In this document: piece by piece, positions 4,536-6,232 of the stretch
Layout of the letters: the number at the start of each line of letters is the position of its first letter
Numbering within the stretch: the stretch's first letter is position 1
DNA from: an uncultured Collinsella sp.
GTDB taxonomy: Bacteria > Actinomycetota > Coriobacteriia > Coriobacteriales > Coriobacteriaceae
NCBI GenBank assembly: GCA_958403395.1
Contig: CATXXF010000070.1
Coordinates: forward strand, 1 to 6,232
Direction: 5' to 3'
DNA: 6,232 nucleotides
Program-made: the position numbers and the translations under genes
Notes under the pieces: model-generated
What the model saw: the letters and a program-made list of their open reading frames with translations, nothing else
What the model was told of the DNA's origin: nothing
Databases searched by the model: none

Positions 4536-5906
4536 ATGGACCAGCGTTCCGTACGCGATATTCTTGCCGGTAAAACCTACTTTATCCGCACCTTTGGCTG
4601 CCAGATGAATCAGCACGACTCCGAGCGCGTGAGCGGTCTGCTCGATTCGTATGGTTGCCTCATGGCGCTCGATCCCGAGCATGCCGATATTGTTGTCTTC
4701 ATGACATGCTGCGTGCGCGAGGCCGCCGATACTCGTCTGTACGGCCAGTGCAATTCCTGTAAAAGCCTGCCGCCTTCGCCTTCGGGCAAGCGTGTGGTTG
4801 CCGTTGGTGGTTGCATCGCGCAGCGCGATGGCGAGGGCCTGCTCACCAACGTCGATAACGTCAATGTCATCTTTGGTACGCATTCCATCGCACATGTGGC
4901 CGAGCTCATTGCCGAGGCGTTCCTTGATGGCAAGCGTCATATCCGCACCAATGAGCATGAGGATACGGATGCCATGAGCATGCCGTGGCATCGCGAGACC
5001 CAGTATCACGCTTGGGTGCCCATCATGACGGGCTGCAATAATTTCTGTACCTATTGCATCGTTCCGTACGTGCGCGGTCGCGAAAAGAGCCGCCCCTTCG
5101 AGGAGATTGTCGACGAGGTGACCGGTTTGGTGCGCCAGGGCGTGCGTGAGATTACGCTGCTGGGCCAAAACGTTAACTCATATGGTCGCGATCTGTTTGG
5201 CAAGCCGCGTTTTGCCGATCTGCTACGTGCCGTGGGCGATACGGGCGTGGAGCGCATCTTCTTTACGTCTTCGCATCCCAAGGATCTGCTGCCCGAGACC
5301 ATCGACGCCATGGCCGAGACGCCTGCTGTTATGCCGCAGCTGCACCTGGCCGTCCAGTCGGGCTCGACGCGCATTCTCAAGGAAATGAATCGCCGTTATA
5401 CACGCGAGGACTATCTGGGCCTGGTCGATCGCATTCGCAACCGGATGCCCGATATCGCGCTCTCGACCGACATCATCGTTGGCTTCCCGGGCGAGACTGA
5501 AGAAGACTTTGAGCAGACGCTCTCACTTGCCGAGACGGTCCGCTATGCCCAGGCCTATACCTTCATCTATTCCAAGCGCGCCGGTACCCCGGCCGCAGAG
5601 ATTGACGATCCTACGCCGCATGAGGTAATTCTCGAGCGTTTCAACCGCCTGGTTAAGGTTATCGAGACTACGGCACACGAGTATAACCAGGGTGAGCTTC
5701 ATACTGTGGTGCCGGCGCTCATTGAGGGAACGAGTAAAAAGAACGACGCGGTCCTGCTGGGCAAGAGTCCCAAGAATCAGACCGTGCATGCGCCTATCCC
5801 CGAGGGTTACAGCATCGATCAGCTTGTTGGCAAGATCGTTGATGTTGACGTTGACGTTGCCAAGACCTGGTATTTGTCCGGCTCCGTTGTGGGCGAGCCG
5901 CGCTAA
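4536..5906 (+). CDS. miaB: tRNA-2-methylthio-N6-dimethylallyladenosine synthase MiaB
   Basis: MiaB is a radical-SAM methylthiotransferase that converts i6A37 to ms2i6A37 in tRNAs reading UNN codons. The 456-residue product shows all three domains. The N-terminal methylthiotransferase domain carries the auxiliary cluster cysteines C22 (FGCQMN), C58 (MTCCVRE) and C93 (VGGCIAQRDGE). The radical-SAM core carries C167-x3-C171-x2-C174 (TGCNNFCTYCIVPYVRGREKSR), with LLGQNVNSYG at 208-217 and STDIIVGFPGETEEDF at 310-325. The C-terminal TRAM domain spans about 383-453 (NQGELHTVVPALIEG to YLSGSVVGE). AGGA at 4523-4526 lies 9 bases before the ATG at 4536. An in-frame ATG at 4530 would be only 3 bases away. 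Longer in-frame extensions overlap spoVS and look non-family. Extra cysteines C59, C72 and C75 (GQCNSCKSL) are unusual in this domain. miaA overlaps the stop codon, linking the two steps of one modification. Confidence 0.97.
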   Translation: MDQRSVRDILAGKTYFIRTFGCQMNQHDSERVSGLLDSYGCLMALDPEHADIVVFMTCCVREAADTRLYGQCNSCKSLPPSPSGKRVVAVGGCIAQRDGEGLLTNVDNVNVIFGTHSIAHVAELIAEAFLDGKRHIRTNEHEDTDAMSMPWHRETQYHAWVPIMTGCNNFCTYCIVPYVRGREKSRPFEEIVDEVTGLVRQGVREITLLGQNVNSYGRDLFGKPRFADLLRAVGDTGVERIFFTSSHPKDLLPETIDAMAETPAVMPQLHLAVQSGSTRILKEMNRRYTREDYLGLVDRIRNRMPDIALSTDIIVGFPGETEEDFEQTLSLAETVRYAQAYTFIYSKRAGTPAAEIDDPTPHEVILERFNRLVKVIETTAHEYNQGELHTVVPALIEGTSKKNDAVLLGKSPKNQTVHAPIPEGYSIDQLVGKIVDVDVDVAKTWYLSGSVVGEPR

Positions 5907-6232
5907 TGGTTTCTCCCAGGGCAGGACTTTCCGCCGTTGCGATCGTCGGTCCGACGGCGGTTGGTAAGAGTGATGTTGCCGACCGTTTGGCAGCTCGTCT
6001 TTCGTCCGAAGTGCTGTCGTGCGATGCGATGCAAATCTATCGCGGCATGGACATCGGTACCGCAAAGATGGCGCTCGATGAGTGTACGGCGCCGCTGCGT
6101 CTCGTCGACATTGTAGAGCCGGGTGTGGCATATTCTGCTGCGCTTTATCAGGCTGACGCTCGCGCGCATGTTGAACGTCTCCTTGGTTCGGGTCGCCTGC
6201 CGGTTTTTTGCGGAGGTACGGGGCTGTATCTC
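5906..6232 (+). CDS. miaA: tRNA dimethylallyltransferase MiaA, N-terminal part (3' end outside window)
   Basis: MiaA transfers a dimethylallyl group from DMAPP to N6 of A37, giving i6A, the substrate of MiaB. The visible 109 residues run open to the window edge. They contain the P-loop GPTAVGKS (15-22), the active-site region SCDAMQIYRGMDIGTAK (38-54, with D40), then VEPGVAYSAALYQADAR and finally the PVFCGGTGLYL motif (99-109). Each matches the family in order and spacing. The usual family residue after the catalytic-region aspartate is serine (DSMQ), and alanine stands there here (DAMQ). The ATG overlaps the miaB stop as TAATG, so translation is coupled to miaB. About two thirds of the protein lies beyond the window. 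Confidence 0.96.
   Translation, partial: MVSPRAGLSAVAIVGPTAVGKSDVADRLAARLSSEVLSCDAMQIYRGMDIGTAKMALDECTAPLRLVDIVEPGVAYSAALYQADARAHVERLLGSGRLPVFCGGTGLYL

Noticed and set aside
4521..5168. A 215-residue minus-strand open frame within miaB
   Set aside because: No recognisable motif, and it lies opposite the conserved MiaB cysteine motifs. It is a codon-bias shadow.
1..6232. Mobile element, CRISPR array, tRNA or rRNA gene
   Set aside because: No transposase or integrase motifs, no direct-repeat arrays, no cloverleaf or rRNA-like sequence was seen. The region is nearly all conserved housekeeping genes.

Overview
This window is a compact, all-plus-strand block of housekeeping genes in high-GC DNA. 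The order is recA (3' part), recX, rny, a GHKL-type ATP-binding protein gene, spoVS, miaB and miaA (5' part). Protein matches are to bacterial families. The combination of RNase Y, SpoVS and RecX in GC-rich, strongly GAG/GTC/CGC-biased coding sequence suggests the Coriobacteriia (Collinsella or a relative). That placement is inferred from composition and gene order, not from a database match.

Layout. Positions 1-492 hold the last 163 residues of RecA, and recX follows after 11 bases. Together they form a recombinase and recombinase-modulator pair. A 257-base gap (1197-1453) then holds a possible recX terminator, a good sigma70-type promoter inside an inverted repeat, and a leader of about 150 bases for rny. 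The leader carries a strong GNRA-loop hairpin with a U-rich tail. rny (RNase Y) and the ATP-binding gene are separated by one base and must be co-transcribed. A 74-base AT-rich gap with two dyads precedes spoVS. A 52-base gap with a run of eight C residues precedes miaB. The miaB stop and miaA start overlap (TAATG).

How the genes work together. recA/recX act in homologous recombination and the SOS response. rny is the membrane-anchored endonuclease that starts mRNA decay. miaA and miaB are consecutive steps in making ms2i6A37 on tRNAs that read UNN codons. The order recA...rny-X-spoVS...miaB resembles Bacillus and other Firmicutes, where X is the phosphodiesterase gene ymdB. Here X is instead a GHKL ATPase of unknown function. 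The mutS/mutL genes often found between miaB and miaA in Firmicutes are absent.

The points most worth following up are the structured rny leader, the uncharacterised ATPase in the ymdB position, and spoVS with its extended C-terminus and operator-like upstream dyad. I see no mobile element, CRISPR array, tRNA or rRNA gene, and no clear sign of recent transfer. All seven genes look intact apart from the two cut by the window edges.
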